The notes: generated from the sequence alone by a model not told the origin. Positions 30,756 through 44,243 are shown, counted from the stretch's first letter. The stretch is 64,000 nt of DNA from Amylostereum areolatum (GCA_012932865.1 SAXG01000038.1:372001-436000); one strand, 5' to 3'. A program made the numbers and translations.

Positions 30756-33226
30756 TCACTTCGCGAAGACTTCTCTCCGCGCTTCTGCCTCGATAAACTC
30801 CTCGCACTCCTTCCGGCTTTTGTTCATGTCCACGAAGAACAAGAACATCGAACTGAACGCGCCGCTATAACCGCCAGAACATACGTTCGGCACTATACAA
30901 AGGAGCGATAAAGCCAAGTGGGGACAGTACACGCTGAACAGAAACGCGAAGGGCATGTTGTTGTTGTTCCCCGAAGCACTGATGATTGCATCGGACACGA
31001 AAGGTCCTATGAACGCCGAGGTCTTGCCTATGACGGAGAAGAGAGCGAAGAACAAGAACCTATGATGGGTCATTCGCGTCAGCGTGGCCTGGCGAGTGTT
31101 GAGGGAGATAAAAGCGCACATTTGGGGAAGTGGAGAAACCTCCGCAATCATTGTTTGCGAATAGGCGTACCACGGACATACCATGAGGCCATAGTAAGCT
31201 TGATACAACCTGTTGTGTATCGGTCAGCGTTGGAGGAAGAGTGATTGCTAGTAGACGAACCAAATTTCCCATATGTGCTTGAAGCCGAACTTGTCCGTGT
31301 GGATACCGATGAGGCCCCAGACGGTGAGCATCTAAATGTGGTCAGGGTGAGAGGAGAGTATCCATCGTCGAAGTTAGTTAGTATCGTACCAGGATCCAAA
31401 AGACGTTGAAGAACAGCATCTGGAGATGGAGATTAAGGAAGAGAGGGTTGTAGTGTGAGAGGACCATTTACCCTCTTTGTTGAGATCTGGTATTTCTTTT
31501 GGACCAACCAGAATAAGCTGTCATCGTATAAGTGACAACGCCAAGTCTGAAGGACGACAGACGTACTATATACCCAGACCTTGTGCCACGATGCCCACGA
31601 TGAGCAGCTCAGTGAGCTGCAGAGTCGAGTACGACACAACACTGGCGAACGTCAGCACAAACGCCGTAAATGTACTAGGTATGAGCTGACCTGTTCTGCA
31701 GGGTCCCAATGACAGTTCTAAACGACCGCTGGTCAGCTCCTCGCATCGGAGGAGGAGAGAACTAAGAAAGCGTACACAGTCGTATTCAAAACATCACCCC
31801 TAGACAACACAATGAGTGGCGAGACAAGTAGCATTGGAGGCGAACTTACATGAGGAAGTAAAAGATCAAGTAGAGGAACGTCTGCTTCAATCTCATGCAC
31901 TCCCGGAACGCGACGTATGTCTGTTTGAATCCGACAGTGAGAAGAGATGTCCCTGGGGGAAGGGCCAGACCGGGGCGACGTTTCTCCCAGATGAACCATG
32001 GAATAGCGCAGAGAACTGCAATTAGACAAATCGTCACCTATGAAGGTCAAGCGAGGGTGGATGAAAACGTACGCCAGACGCCACCTGAGAACGCGATCAG
32101 GATGCTGAAAGCTTTGGTATTGTTTTCTGTGCTCTCGTCCGATTTGACGCCCTTGAGGATACCGATCATGATGGCAAGGATGACGATCTCGCCCGCGGAG
32201 CAGACGGCAAAGGAGATGTTTGAGATGCGGTTGCGCGTCATGGACTCGAGGTGCGCATGGGCGGCTTCCCTGTGCCGGGATTAGGTGAGGGCGTGACGGT
32301 ATTGACAGGACGCACAGTTCTCCGCCTCGTTTAACGGCATCGGCAGATGCTCGTACTTCCGGGGTATTGCGAGCTAGACCAGGGAATGCGGCGGTCCAAA
32401 AAGTGAGAGAACACTGGAATGAGAATAGATGAATACTTGTTGCTCATAGAAGCAGCTCATACGTACTTGGTACGAGATAACTAGGTGGATGTATGCGTCA
32501 GCTAAACTCGCAGAATGCACGCAAGAGCACTCTCACGGCCAATGATATAGAGAGCGACCCCGGTGCGCCATTGAGACGGATCTTCGACGCCTAGCCACCC
32601 GAAGGAGACGCCGACAGCGAGGAGTGTAAAGAATATGGTGATGTTTGGTCTACCCGCGATTGTAGGCGTCAGTGTGACTTCGGAAATGGATAGGATCTCG
32701 CGTCTACGTACCGCCAGGTCCCATAGTCCGCCCAAGCGCCGATACACAGAAGCAGAACCGCCTGGATTGCGAAGCTGATGCCGTTTGTAAGGAGAACAAT
32801 GGAGTTCACTGCAACAAGTCTCCAGTCAGTACTCCGAACGCATACAGAGGGGAATAGCACACACCGTCTCGAACACGACCTATATAGGGAAGCACACAGT
32901 CACCGTCTCCACAGGGTCGTTGGAATGGAGGAAATGAGGGATCGTAGCCGGCCAAAAAAAGGAGATTTTGGAACTGTGAGGGGCCGAAGTTGAATCCCGA
33001 GAGGCCATTGTTCCCCTGCCAAAGCTCAGCGCAGAGAACATGAGGGAGAGAGAACGATGCTAACCACGTAGTAGAGATAAAAGAACCAAAGTTCTTTTCG
33101 ACTGGTGAGCCAGTCGGATGACGCCGTGGAGCTTGAGGACGTGCTGGGGGCTTTGCCTCCTAAATGTTCAACCTCTGGGTCGTTCGGGGTGACCTTCGTA
33201 TATGGATCTTCGTAGACATGGTCCAT
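30756..33226 (-). CDS. ATG22: autophagy-related protein 22 (vacuolar amino acid effluxer, MFS)
   Basis: MFS-like vacuolar membrane protein that in yeast exports amino acids released by autophagy. Many short exons. Seen: a hydrophilic N-terminus (MDHVYEDPYTKV), WFFYLYYVGNNGLSGFNFGP at TM1, QFQNLLFLAGYDPS, VNSIVLLTNGISFAIQAVLL, the family-typical TFWTAAFPGLARNTPEVR, SNISFAVCSAGEIVILAIMI, AIPWFIWEKRRPG, a late loop YYGLMVCPWYAYSQTM and SEVSPLPQ-like EVSPLPQMCAFISLN, and FLFFALFSVIGKTSAFIGPF. All exons checked joined without a break. The alternative start at 33262 adds 12 residues. The promoter is shared with the amine oxidase gene. Confidence 0.87.
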
Positions 33227-33886
33227 GTTGAAAGGACGGTGGGGGATGAGAAGAAGGGGCACCGAGGGGTCTCACATCAGAGAACCTATTCTCTCCAACG
33301 GGCGCGTACGCCGAATGCCGCAAGAACGAAACGTTGAACATGCTTCATCGGAAGACTGTTCCGTCTGCTGTTCCGCTCCTCATCCAGTATTTGGGCCCAT
33401 ACGAGAGAGCAGGAGAAGACGAAGCCGAGAGGAGTTTCCAATGTACATTTCAGGTTTCGTGGATGATTCTGCGGGGGGCAGGAGACTCGAGAGAGCTTGA
33501 TTGGATTATGCATCACGCTTATCTTGCTGCTTATCTCTATGTATTTAATCTTATCTTGTCAAACATTGGCCAGGCACCAGGGCCGCCCACCGCCGCAGTC
33601 GCTGCCAACTCGCTTTCGCTCTCACGACAACTCATCCTGCCCATCGGAATAAGGTAAGGAGCAAAGCACGCCTTCCTGTATCTCGAGCGCCTGAAATGGG
33701 TCCCCTTCCCTTCAGAAACAACTCCTACGACTGCATTGTCTTACTGGGATACGATCTTTCCTCGATGATAGTTCAAGCGGCCATATCGCGGTCTACGTTA
33801 CCCCATAAACCGTTATCATGGTCGGGTCAGATAAGCGCAGGGTATATATCTTCCCGAAAAGGCCTGTCGACTCTCCAAACCCCACC
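33227..33886. other. divergent intergenic region (ATG22 / amine oxidase)
   Basis: Contains the promoters of both flanking genes. ORFs of 78-107 codons here have no recognisable domain. A TATA box sits at the right end. Confidence 0.45.
33843..33849 (+). promoter_or_regulatory. TATA box of the copper amine oxidase gene
   Basis: TATATAT 38-44 bp upstream of the ATG at 33887, which itself has a good context (CCCACCATGG). A very short 5' UTR is implied. Confidence 0.5.
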
Positions 33887-36800
33887 ATGGCTCGCGGGTA
33901 CGAACTCCTCAAGCAGGACGAGCTACTCCCCACCTCCCGTCGTCGTTCCACCGGGCATCGTATCGCCATCTCAGTCGCCCTCGTGGTCAGCGTCGTCGTG
34001 CTCTCGATCCTCTATGCTTTCCCTCCGAACTTCGTCCACTCTCGTCCCCATCTTCACCCCATCTCCACCCTCAACGATGGCGGCTTGGAACAATGCCCTG
34101 CCAACGATCCGCCCAAAGCGTCTCCCCCCGCCAAGGTGAACCTCTGGACTTCCCTCACCGTCGACGAGACGGCGTCGATTACCAAGTGGATCAGCGCCCC
34201 CGAGCAAGGGCTCAACATCACTAGCTTTGCCCAGGGAAAGCTTTCGGACAACGTGATCTTCCACGTGGATGCCTTCCGCCCGTCCAAGGCCGACGCTCTC
34301 GCTTACCTCAACGATCCAACCAGTGACAACCTCCCTGCTCGATTCTCCAGGGTAACTGTACACCATGGAGGCCTCTCGGAACCCGTCATTCGCGACTTAC
34401 CTTGTCGGCCCATCTCCCCATTGGACCAAAGGACATCCATCCGCCAGCTGACCGAGATCTACAACGGACACTGGTGGCGAGATCCCATTCAACGCCCGAG
34501 GCTTCACCAACATCGAAGAACTCACCCCGGTTCTGGCGCAGTACATGATTCCCCTGAAGCACATTACAGAGGTGCGTCCTTTGCAGGATTGGGTGATCGA
34601 TGTCCGACTCAACGTTCTCCAGGAACTTTTAGGTGCTTCTGCACTTGGGCTTCCGAACGACACCCTCGTTGCCTCGGCCAACGGTCCCATGAGCTTTGAT
34701 GGTGGCTTCCGTCGTACGTGGGTTTCCTGGCGTCGGAACGTGCCCGCGCCGTGGCTCCACCCCCTCGATTTCCACCAATACTTGGACTGCAGCGGAAATG
34801 ATCCTTCCAATTGGAAGGTTCTCAAGGTGCGTGCACCATTCGCTTTCGACCTTCAGTTTGCTCATGTACCGCTAGGTTGTCTACAACCACCAAGTGTTCC
34901 CATCGATCGAGGCCTTCACCGAAGCATACCATGACGGCACCCTTATCCGCCCCGACACCATGCCCGACGCAGAAGAGCCTTCATGGGGCACTCGAAAGCG
35001 CCCCGGAAAGCAGCGTGACCTCGACCACCTGCCTGGCCCGCGCTCCGTCTCCTTCGCTGGCCTTCGTTTCCGCGTGGATCGAGCGCTGCAGTATGTCAGC
35101 TGGATGGGATGGGGGTTGTACCTTGGATTCGACCGGGACATGGGCTTGAGCTTGTGGGACTTGAGGTTCCGAGGCGAAAGGATCATTTACGAGGTACTGC
35201 CTGTCTTTCTCAGCCGTTAGTCTGGTCTGTTCTGAATGGTCCCGTTGCAGCTCTCTCCTCAGGAGGCGATCGCTCAGTATGGTATGTCTTCACAGATGTA
35301 TGTGTACCTTCTTGGGCTAACATCAAATCATAGCTGGTATGGATCCTATGCAGGCGACCACCGCGTGGCTCGACCGCTATTTCGGCATGGTCAGGCCTGG
35401 AATCTATGCTCGAACCTGACACGTCTGACCTGTCATTCTAGGGCGGCAGTGTACGCGACATGATTCCCGGCTACGATTGCCCCGACGAGGCCGTCTACCT
35501 CCCCGCGACGACCAACTCGGCAGAAGGCAGCCTCACGCGTTCCCGCGCCATCTGCATCTTCGAGCAAGACGCCAACAGGCCTATCACCCGCCATACCGGA
35601 TATCACGAGAACGAGTTTGGCGCGGTGAGGGGATACATCTTGACCATTCGTTCGATATCGACGGTCGGAAAGTACGTCGTTCCACTTTTGTCTTGGCGCT
35701 GGATCCGAAGATTGAATATTGATACCCTGCGTTGCAGCTATGATTACTGTGAGTGAACCGTTCTTGTTCTATTTTCGTTCAAGCTCGCTGCCAAAGAAGC
35801 TGGGCTGACATTCGAACGCTAGTGGTGAGTGTCTTTGAGATCATCCATCCGGCTCGATGCTGACTTGTGCAGTTTGACTATATGTTCCAAATCGACGGCA
35901 CCATCGAGGTCCGCGTTTCTGCTTCCGGCTACTTGCAAGGTGGCTTTTGGGAGGCCGACCGTGAGCCGTATGGCGGCGCCATCCGTGCCTCAACCAGTCA
36001 GTACACCTCCGCCTCACACGTATCCCATCCTGACCCATTGTCATCCAGTGGGATCCCTTCATGACCACGTTATCAACTTCAAGGTACATGTCATTCATAT
36101 TTCTTCTGCGGGAGCCCCCGCTCACACACATCGTAGGTCGATCTCGACGTCGTAGGAACCGACAACTCGCTGCTCGCGACTACAACCGCACAGGAAGAGA
36201 TCGAGCAGCCGTGGTTCGACTGACGACTGGGGCAAGACCGTGATCCAGCAGAAGATCACGCGGACGATCATCGAGAACGAGGACGACGCGCTGCTCAAGT
36301 ATCCGGTCAACTTCCAGGGCGGATACTCGATCGTGAACCAGGCGGAGAAGAATCGGTGGGGCGTGTCTCGCGGGTACGCGATCCATCCTGGATACTCGCC
36401 CGTTCATAACGTGAGCCGTCTGGTATAATTGTGTGGGTGGAAAAGGCTGATGGTGAGGCAGACCGTGGTGGGCTCCAAACGTCTGCTCAACAACGCCAAC
36501 TGGGCGCGGTACAATCTCGCGGTGTCAAAGCGGAAGGAAACCGAGTTGATGAGCAGCACAATGTGGAACTTGCATCTGCCCGGCGTCCCTGTGGTCGACT
36601 TCCATAAGTTCTTCGACGGGGAGAACATCACGCAAACGGATCTCGTCGCCTGGGTTAATGTCGGGACGCACCACCTCGTACGTTCTCCTTCTTTCCCTTT
36701 GCTTCGCTGTCGTAGGTTTGCTGATGCCAATACTGCATAGCCACAAGCGGAGGATTCACCCAACACACGCACTAACCTTGCTGCCTCAAGGTGAGCCTTT

Positions 36801-37114
36801 GCTCTTCCACTTATTGTCTTTTGTCTCACTCGTATCCCAGCTTCTTCCTGACCCCGCTCAACTACTTCGACGCGGATGTCTCCATGGAGTCAACCAACGC
36901 GATCATCCTCTCCTCGCCTGCTTCTCCCGGACAGCCGTACACCTACGAGGACTACGGCGTCTCGCCCTTGCACTGTATCCCGCATCTCGTGCCCAAGATC
37001 GAGTACACGGACCCGAAGGCTTACGGGGTGGACGGGAGGGAGATGCCCCCCGGGAGCATGGAGGAGCTACGGAAGATGTCGGAGCTGTTCCATCGTATCA
37101 AGATGGAACTGTGA
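33887..37114 (+). CDS. copper-containing primary amine oxidase
   Basis: Topaquinone copper amine oxidase, oxidising primary amines to aldehydes with release of ammonia and peroxide. About a dozen exons. Seen: an N-terminal signal anchor (RIAISVALVVSVVVLSILY, about residues 25-43), the N2/N3 region with DETASITKWISAPEQGLNIT, GPMSFDGGFRRTWVSWRRN, WLHPLDFHQYLD, NHQVFPSIEAFTEAYH, catalytic-base region YVSWMGWGLYLGFDRDMG, the cofactor Tyr in VGNYDY (codon split by an intron at 35672), copper ligands HDH (SLHDHVINFKVDLD) and THHLPQAEDSPNT, and YFDADVSMESTNA near the end. Three single-base frame breaks between 34397 and 34477 (extra T, missing C, extra G). All active-site residues are present. Confidence 0.88.
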
Positions 37115-37905
37115 ACGCGCTTATGAGCTCTGGTAGGAATGACTTGACAAGGGAGCTGGGAGCTGGAACGGAAGAAGGAAAATGTGTAGGCTGTGGATTG
37201 TGTGCATGAATATCAGATTAAATAAAATGAAACGAAGCGAAGGGCGGGACTGGGGGCGTCCCAGCAGTTCGTGGGACGTAAAAGTGGATGTGCATACTAA
37301 CTACTTATCGTCTTCCTTGCCGTCGGTGATGGAGCTGCCAGAGAAACCACGGAGGTTAAAAAAAAACGGGTGCGAAGAGTGGGTGCGTTATACTACAGCA
37401 CCTTCTCCATCATTCCAAGTTGACCAAAAAATGGCATAAAAACGTGCTACTAGATACTGTACAAGCCACTGACAAACGACGAATCCACATTATCACGAAG
37501 AGTCGATATTTCATGCCGCACGCCGAGTGCGGCCTTGTCTACCCCAAACTAGAATTAAACACGACGAGGCGTCATAAGGGTCGAAGCGAGGATAGGAAGA
37601 GGCGAGTGCCAACCAATATCTACAGTACTGCAAGAGGCGGAAGTCGAGCGACGGGGCGCATTACTCCTTTGACGAAGGAATGGGGAAACGAAACGACTGA
37701 CACGTAACGGAACGGTAACGGATGGACTGGATGGGTCATGATGAACGTGCGTCTAAGATATAGTACAAATTGTATGCTGGGTTGTGTGAAAGACGGAGAG
37801 TCACGACTAAAGGTGGGTAAACGGGATAGAGTACGAAGAAAAAAGATCGATTGGCCAAATAAACTTCAACTATACCACAAACGGCCAAAGACAGACACGT
37901 ATGTC
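37115..37905. other. convergent intergenic region
   Basis: 3' UTRs of the amine oxidase and trehalase genes. AATAAA at 37221-37226 could serve as a polyadenylation signal of the former. No supportable ORF. Confidence 0.5.
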
Positions 37906-40900
37906 TCAGGCCCGTGCTCCAGTCTGCGACGAAGGTCCCGAGGAGTACAGAGGCGGAGGAGTGCTATTGATCCCTGGTGTACTGACACCCATGGTCAGGT
38001 TCTCCATGGCGAGTCCAAGAGGGTCGTTGACGACGCTCGACGGCGGTGCAGCGGTGTGCTCTCCCATCATGGAGCGACCGAAGAAGACCTCAGGGGAGGT
38101 GCACGCGGCCACAGCACGACGCATATGGTTCGTAAGGAAAGACAGGCCTACTTGGTAGGCAGCTGCAAGGAATAAAGGTCAAAATGGCGGAAGAAGAGAC
38201 TAAAGATGATCACGTGCCGTTCATCCAGCCGAAACCCTCGCGGGGAATCATCTTAAAGTCAATGCCCTGATTGCCGTACTCAGCATCTACCAGATGCGAC
38301 AGCTTTACGGCATCAAACTGGAACGAGTAAAATCGTCAATGAAAGCTACCCCCAATCCTTGAATCACGCTCACCTTCTCCGGTACAACCCCGTTGAAATC
38401 CACAAACGCGGTGGTCATCCTACCATTCAAGGTCAATCGGACTTTCAGACAACAGTAGACACCACTGAAGCTCACATATAGAGGAACCTGTAGGCCAATC
38501 GTTGGGCGTCCTCGAGGTATCCGTATCGCTCAAGACCAACCCACGCCATGATTTGGTGCGGCGGCCTACGGGCAAAGGGGGAACAATTTCAGCATCTGGA
38601 AAGATATCCCGAAAGGGTCTGACGGGTTTACCATGCATAGGGGAAGTCCCATTGTCGGTTAGGCCTATCAAGGGAGATCTTGCCACGCGACTCCTCCGTC
38701 CCGGACACGAGCCCGCCAAGTACTTCGAACTTCTTGAGCGAGTGGGACCTGAAGATACAAGGGAGGGTTAACAGCAGCTCAGGCAACAGTGGAGAAATGA
38801 CCACATACACGAGCTTCCAACCCTGCTCCTCGCTGGCACACCCCGCCCAGAGCGTCCACAGTGCTGTCACGCTCTCGTACAGGCTTTGCTTCTCCTGCAC
38901 GGTGTCGTAGTCGTAGTACAGGTTCTTGTTCTCGTTCCAGCAGTACTTGTCGATCGCGGCCTTACGGAAGTCGGCACGCGCAAACCACTCTTCGCTTGTC
39001 TGCTTGCGGGACATGGAGCGTTCGCGGTGCGGATTGGCGTAGGATTCGACCGATGGCGGGAAGGGCATCAGCTCAAAATCGTCATCGAGCTCGAGCTCAT
39101 CGTCGAAAACCTCCCGGATGGCCGTCGCGATGTCGACCTCGTACTTGTAGAGCAGCGCCTGGAGATCGATCGTCCCGAGGTTCGCGCACCGCTTCTCCAA
39201 CCTGTATGTGGTGTCGTGACCAGACTCCCGTACGGCACGGTCGTGCAAAAAGTACTCGTCAAGCTCTGGCTCCTTGAGTAGTCCTTCGTTGTACTTCTCG
39301 CTGAATTCGAGCACAGACAGCCCGTGTTTGTGCGCATACGGCTCAAGGATGTGTGTGAAGTGTGTCGCCTCCGTCTCCGGCGGAATGCCTACTCCTCCCG
39401 GACGGTAGCGAGAAAGCCCTGTCTTCGGGTCCATCCGCGGCTCGGACACCCAGACGGTGTGGTACTCCTTGATGGATGCCTGGATGGCACGCTTCAGCCA
39501 TTGGCGATTGGAATCGAGGTCGGTCCGGTCGAGCTGGTTGTAGATCTGCAGGGCCATATCCGTCAGGAAGGGTGGCTGGGCACGCGCGAGGTAATACGAC
39601 CGGCTGCCGTTGAGAATCTTGTTATAGTGACGGATCTCGAAGATGAAATGGTCCACGATGCCCTTTGCCATTTGCACCTGGCCATCGACGAGGAGGCCGA
39701 GGGAGATGAAGTAAGAGTCCCAGTTATAGAGCTGTCCGTATATGTTAGGTGTTATATTGCATTCGCTTTGTTACCCACGAACCTCATTGAAGCGTGCACC
39801 GGGTACGATGAACGGGATACCCTTCAGAGTGCGACCACCGTGGCCATCGTCGACCTCGTTCATGGCCAAGGCCAGGATACCAGGCTTTGAGTTGAGACTC
39901 TTGACAAAGTGGGGATCGTCCGGGTTCGGAGGTAGTACTTGCACGTCCAAGTTCAGATGTGGCTTCTCCAGCGCGATCTTGCGGTAGTACGCGGCCATCG
40001 CTGGCTCGGCATGGGGCACGTATATGCGCGGCTGTACGCGTCCTGTCCTATTCTTTGGGTCGGCACAAATGATCTCGAGACCGTCACCGTCGATACGACG
40101 GGTCAGGGAATGCCAGAAGGAGTTCTTGATCATACGCGATAGGCGGTCTACAGGGTTCTCTGTGAGGCGGGCCTCGTCAAGGACAATGCGCTTCCGGTTG
40201 TGATCGCGAGCGAGAGCAAGTTCTTGCAGGAGGTTTGAGAGCATGTAGGTACCCTAGTGATGTGAGATGATTAGCGCACGGCTCCAGAAAACAACACGAA
40301 AGCCAAAAGCGACGCTATGAATGCGGGTAGGCATGAAGGATAGCTCCAGAAAACAGCTAATGAGTACCCATCGCCGTGGGCGTCTGCAGCAAATGTCGAT
40401 GCCTTCGATGCAGAAGGGCACAGATAGCGCGGGCGCCAAAAAAAATTACGGGGGGTTGGAGCCCGTGCATATAACGCATGATAGACGTCTCATCCGCTGT
40501 TCAGGCCGCCGATTCCCTGCATTGTTTATGCCTCATATAGATGAGGCAAACTCACTCGAATGTCGAAGCTCTTGTATCCATTGCTTGTCGCGGTGCCGAG
40601 AGAAAGGATCTTGGGTCCAGCGTCGGTGATGCTGATTTGGAAGTCACCGTCGGTGTCCTCCTGCTCAAGAATAAGGCGGATAGTTTCTTCGACGTCTATG
40701 AGGAAACGACGTGGCGCGGAACTCTTCTCGTCATGGGACATTCGTCGTGGTCGCAGGACTGAGTCTTCTTCAAACGTTGGCTTTGTGAAGGGGCGGGACT
40801 GTGGGAGAAACAAGAATGAGGCACGAAGACGGCGGACAATGAGCGGGAAAGTGGACAGCGTCGTGGTTGAACAACGATGAACAACGGTCACGCCGTTGGG

Positions 40901-41102
40901 TCCAACGCAGGGTGTGTACAATGCCACAACACACCGCAGGCAGCATTTCGTTCTCAAAGTGAACACGTACCGCGCTATAAGTCCGTGCACGACTGTGGTA
41001 TTCAGGGCCGCCGTAGTACTGTGACGCCTCGGCGTCGACCTGCCGTCCTTCGTGCTCATCGACAAAGTGCATGCCGGGCGGGTGGGTAAGAGGCGGGGCC
41101 AT
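37906..41102 (-). CDS. NTH1: neutral trehalase (GH37)
   Basis: Cytosolic neutral trehalase hydrolysing trehalose to glucose. Seen: start at 41102 ([13 protein letters not shown]), a likely PKA/14-3-3 region with RARTYS near residue 43, [20 protein letters not shown], the calcium-binding loop [17 protein letters not shown], trehalase signature 1 ([15 protein letters not shown], split by an intron), signature 2 ([11 protein letters not shown]), [20 protein letters not shown], and a C-terminal MNASYQVG-like [20 protein letters not shown]. The tail is Ser/Pro-rich to the stop at 37906. About nine exons, no break seen. The N-terminal phosphorylation and calcium loop mark it as neutral rather than acid trehalase; no signal peptide. 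Confidence 0.9.
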
Positions 41103-42640
41103 GATGAAGGGAGGGTGGCAGTTGTTGTGGGGAAAGGCAGGAGGAAGCGCTGGACAGCAGGCGAAAGTGTGGGGAAATAAATGGGCGGCGGGGAACCTGA
41201 CAAGTTGACAACGGAACGGACACGGCGTCGGCGTCGGCATCGGCGAAATAATGGGGCCATCGACGGGAATACACACCTCGATTTAACTCGGAGACGTTAT
41301 GCGCTGTGTGAGGAAGAAGGACAGGAGAGTCGGGGGTGGCGGTCAAAGGGAGAGGGAGGGTCAAAGTCCGGCCCTGTCGCGTCGCCCATAAATACCTCGG
41401 GGGATGATGTAACCGCCCCCGCGCTTCAAATTTCGCTTCGCCTCACCGCGTATGCTCTCTTTCCCCCTCCTGCCTGCCCCTGCCGCCGCCCTGCGTCGCC
41501 CTCTGACTGGTTCACCGACAAAATCTTCGTTGACTACCATGTATGTGTCGATCAGCCACGCGAAGATAGGCTTCGTCCAGGGGGAACGGTCCAAGTTGCG
41601 TACTATCTTGAACCCTGATCAGCCTCCCCGTGGCCGCTCCCATTCACTTCGTTCATCCCTCGTGTTTCGTAGGCAATAACACTGCTATTTCTCCTCGCCC
41701 TGGGCCTATAATTTCCGGACGTGAAACCTTAAGCACCGGCCTCCGTGCGTCTGCGTGTTCCGGAGCTTGTGGAACTTCGACGGTGTGTACGTCTTACTCC
41801 TGCCCGCATATCACCACCCATTGTTCCTTTCAGGTTCCCGCTCGCACCCCATGCATGTGTGGACTTTTTTCTTCTGGCGTCTGGATTACGTTTCCGTGGG
41901 CTTATCTTGCGACAGAATCGAAGAATGGGCTGCTTATAGCATTGTTGCTTGTTAGGGAGAGGCTTCTGTCGTATCTTCGCTTGAATGTCACAACGTCATA
42001 GGTACCTCCGATTCCCTGCAGAGTCCGTCGACGTCCGTCCCGATTCCGTTTTCATAAGGATCTGTTGATGTGCCTTTGAAATGGTTCTGTTTTTGACGTC
42101 AAGGAAGCACTGGGTGCTTGTGGTGGGAGGAAAGGCGCCGTTCTTACGTGGCGGAAGTGTAGCCGCACAAGCTCATGTTCGATGCACCGCGGTGATCTGC
42201 AGAGACAGCAATGGCATGACTCCATTATTATTAAAACATTCTGGCAGAGGCTATGGTCAGGGGAGACGGACAACAATGCTTACGAGCGGGACATGGGCAA
42301 CGATGACAGTCAAAAAAGGACCGGAGTGGCATGCGACGAGAGCCCCGAATTGAGGGAGAATTCCTGGATAACGCGGGCGTGTGTAGGCGAGATATTTCGT
42401 CAACAGGCTCAGATCCTCTCGCCTGACGCCATGCGAGGATTGCGATGGGCGGATGTCATCCAGAGAGCCTGTGACCTAACTAGAACACAGTGGTTCCAAT
42501 TTGAGCCAGAGAGGGTATTCCGAGGATGTACAGTGACGAGCACAACGACAATTTGTAGAATGATGAGCACCGACATTCATTCGCGAGACCCCATGAGGGG
42601 CAGATTGAGGAGTCCTTCCAAGGCGCAGTGGGGCGAGGAA
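41103..42640. other. trehalase promoter region and gene-poor stretch
   Basis: Nothing firm. A CATAAATAC at 41388-41396 could be a TATA-like element for either strand. A 222-codon plus-strand ORF (42182-42850) has odd composition for this genome and runs antisense to better-looking minus-strand coding pieces, so it is not called. Confidence 0.4.
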
Positions 42641-43700
42641 AAGGTAAGATGGAAAGCTCATTGCGTTGGACTTGACAGCCGTGACAATATATTTGGCGAT
42701 CTGTGCCCTCGGGAAGAGATCCAAAACGCTTGGATCTCGCATGCCCAGGTATTCTTGGTTCTATCTCGCAATGATCAGGTCGTACTCGATCTTGAGGTGC
42801 GGGTCCGCGCCTTTACACCTTGTGAGAAAATGCCCGGTCAACTGAACTGATTTCTGTGGGTTCTCGACCACGCACGCCGACACCATCGAGATCATCCTGT
42901 AAAGGTTATCGAGCTGAATATGAGCACGCATATATCGTGGTCGTGGTCCCTGGAAAGCGTACCCGTCGTCGGTAATTGTTACTTATCTTTACTTTCAGTG
43001 AACCACTCAAAACTTCACCCGACCAAAGCGCCCGGCTGTTCGACGCGCTCGCTACGCTTCAAGCTTTAGCGGAAAAATGACAGCGTTCGAGGAAGGATTG
43101 AGCACAGAACAGGATTATGATGAGAGGACATAGTGGTACGTAGCAAGAGCCTCTTTAGAAATTTGGACCAAGCAGTCGGACGGCACGGGACTGCTTACTA
43201 ATGTTTCCTTTTGTAGACTATACTGTGAGCCTCGAGGCGCTTGTCCGCACCCCTCATTATCCTCGACTTCGAGGCCCACCGTACCTGGGGACCTGTGAAA
43301 GAAACTCACGGCTCCACAAGCAGCTTCACTTTATCCTCTGTCGATATCTTGCCAGACACAATGCACTCCAACAACCTCTCCACCTGAGCCGACACGTCTC
43401 TCGATCCTGAACGGGGCCGCGCACAAGTAGAAGCACCCACGAACCTCTCCTGTGGAGATCACAAGCTGAAAAAACGAAGCCCACATATCTCTGCTTCTTC
43501 TTGGAAGTAGCATCGGAACAGAGGACTATTTCCACCACACCGCACGGCGATCGATCTCAGGGAAGAAAGAACGACGCTTTCACTTCCTCAGAGCTCTCAA
43601 CCGGAACCCTGTCGAGTGGATAGGCGCGTCGTTGCTCGAGCAGAGCAGCATCTGTATAATATACAGTGCGCTGCCCAACTCAGCGGTGTACTCGAGTACT
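42641..43700 (-). pseudogene. unrecognised minus-strand gene, probably decayed
   Basis: Several minus-strand stretches read like real exons. In order from the 5' side: ALLEQRRAYPLDRVPVESSE (about 43640-43570), VEIVLCSDATSKKKQRYVGF (about 43530-43450), DVSAQVERLLECIVSGKIST followed by EDKVKLLVEP and a GTGAGT donor (about 43405-43310), then RAHIQLDNLYRMISMVSACV, HLKIEYDLIIAR and RDPSVLDLFPRAQIAKYIVT (about 42930-42650). They lie in different frames with stops between, and only some joints have splice sites. Charged, helical sequence with no family I can name. It may be a multi-exon gene whose introns I could not place. Confidence 0.35.
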
Positions 43701-44177
43701 TACAAAAAGTTGCAATGTTGTTTTCAAGAGGCCCTGCCTAGCGTGACTGCAGAAGGTCCAGGCGTTCAAGAGTCTTCCAATATGGAATACCTTGAGAATA
43801 CCTAGCTCTTTCTGACGTGCTATGCCCCATATAGCTCATATCCGACCGTCCGTGCGTATTTTTCAGACTCGTTCTTGGCGCCTGTACTCACCGTGTACGC
43901 ACGTCTCCAACCTCACTGTACCGCAGGGCTGTGGTTGTTCTATCAAACAACTGCACAATTGTTTCACCTCGTCGCCGCTTGGCGTCCTCATTTGGATCCC
44001 GACCTTTCCCTCCGATATGCAATTCGAAGCATGCCCCTGGTACCCGCTGACCGGGTGAACATTTGCATTTCACAGCGAGCCTACGCCGTATCATGATCGC
44101 CGCATTACCCCATGTTACCTTCCTGTGGACGCTGCATGTGGCTGGCGAGGCCGGAGAGACCCCTGATTATGCGGACG
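43701..44177. other. promoter region of the GH6 gene
   Basis: No gene seen. Short ORFs only, ending in the TATA box of the cellulase gene. Confidence 0.4.
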
Positions 44178-44186
44178 TATATAAAG
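44178..44186 (+). promoter_or_regulatory. TATA box of the GH6 gene
   Basis: TATATAAAG, a near-consensus TATA box, 58-66 bp upstream of the ATG at 44244. Strong TATA boxes are common on inducible secreted-enzyme genes. Confidence 0.6.
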
Positions 44187-44243
44187 GCGTGATGTACGAC
44201 GCATCCCTTCTTCAAGTCCCCGCGGTCCTATCGACCCTTCAAA

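Noticed and set aside
42182..42850. 222-codon plus-strand ORF
   Set aside because: No domain, and better-looking coding pieces lie antisense to it.
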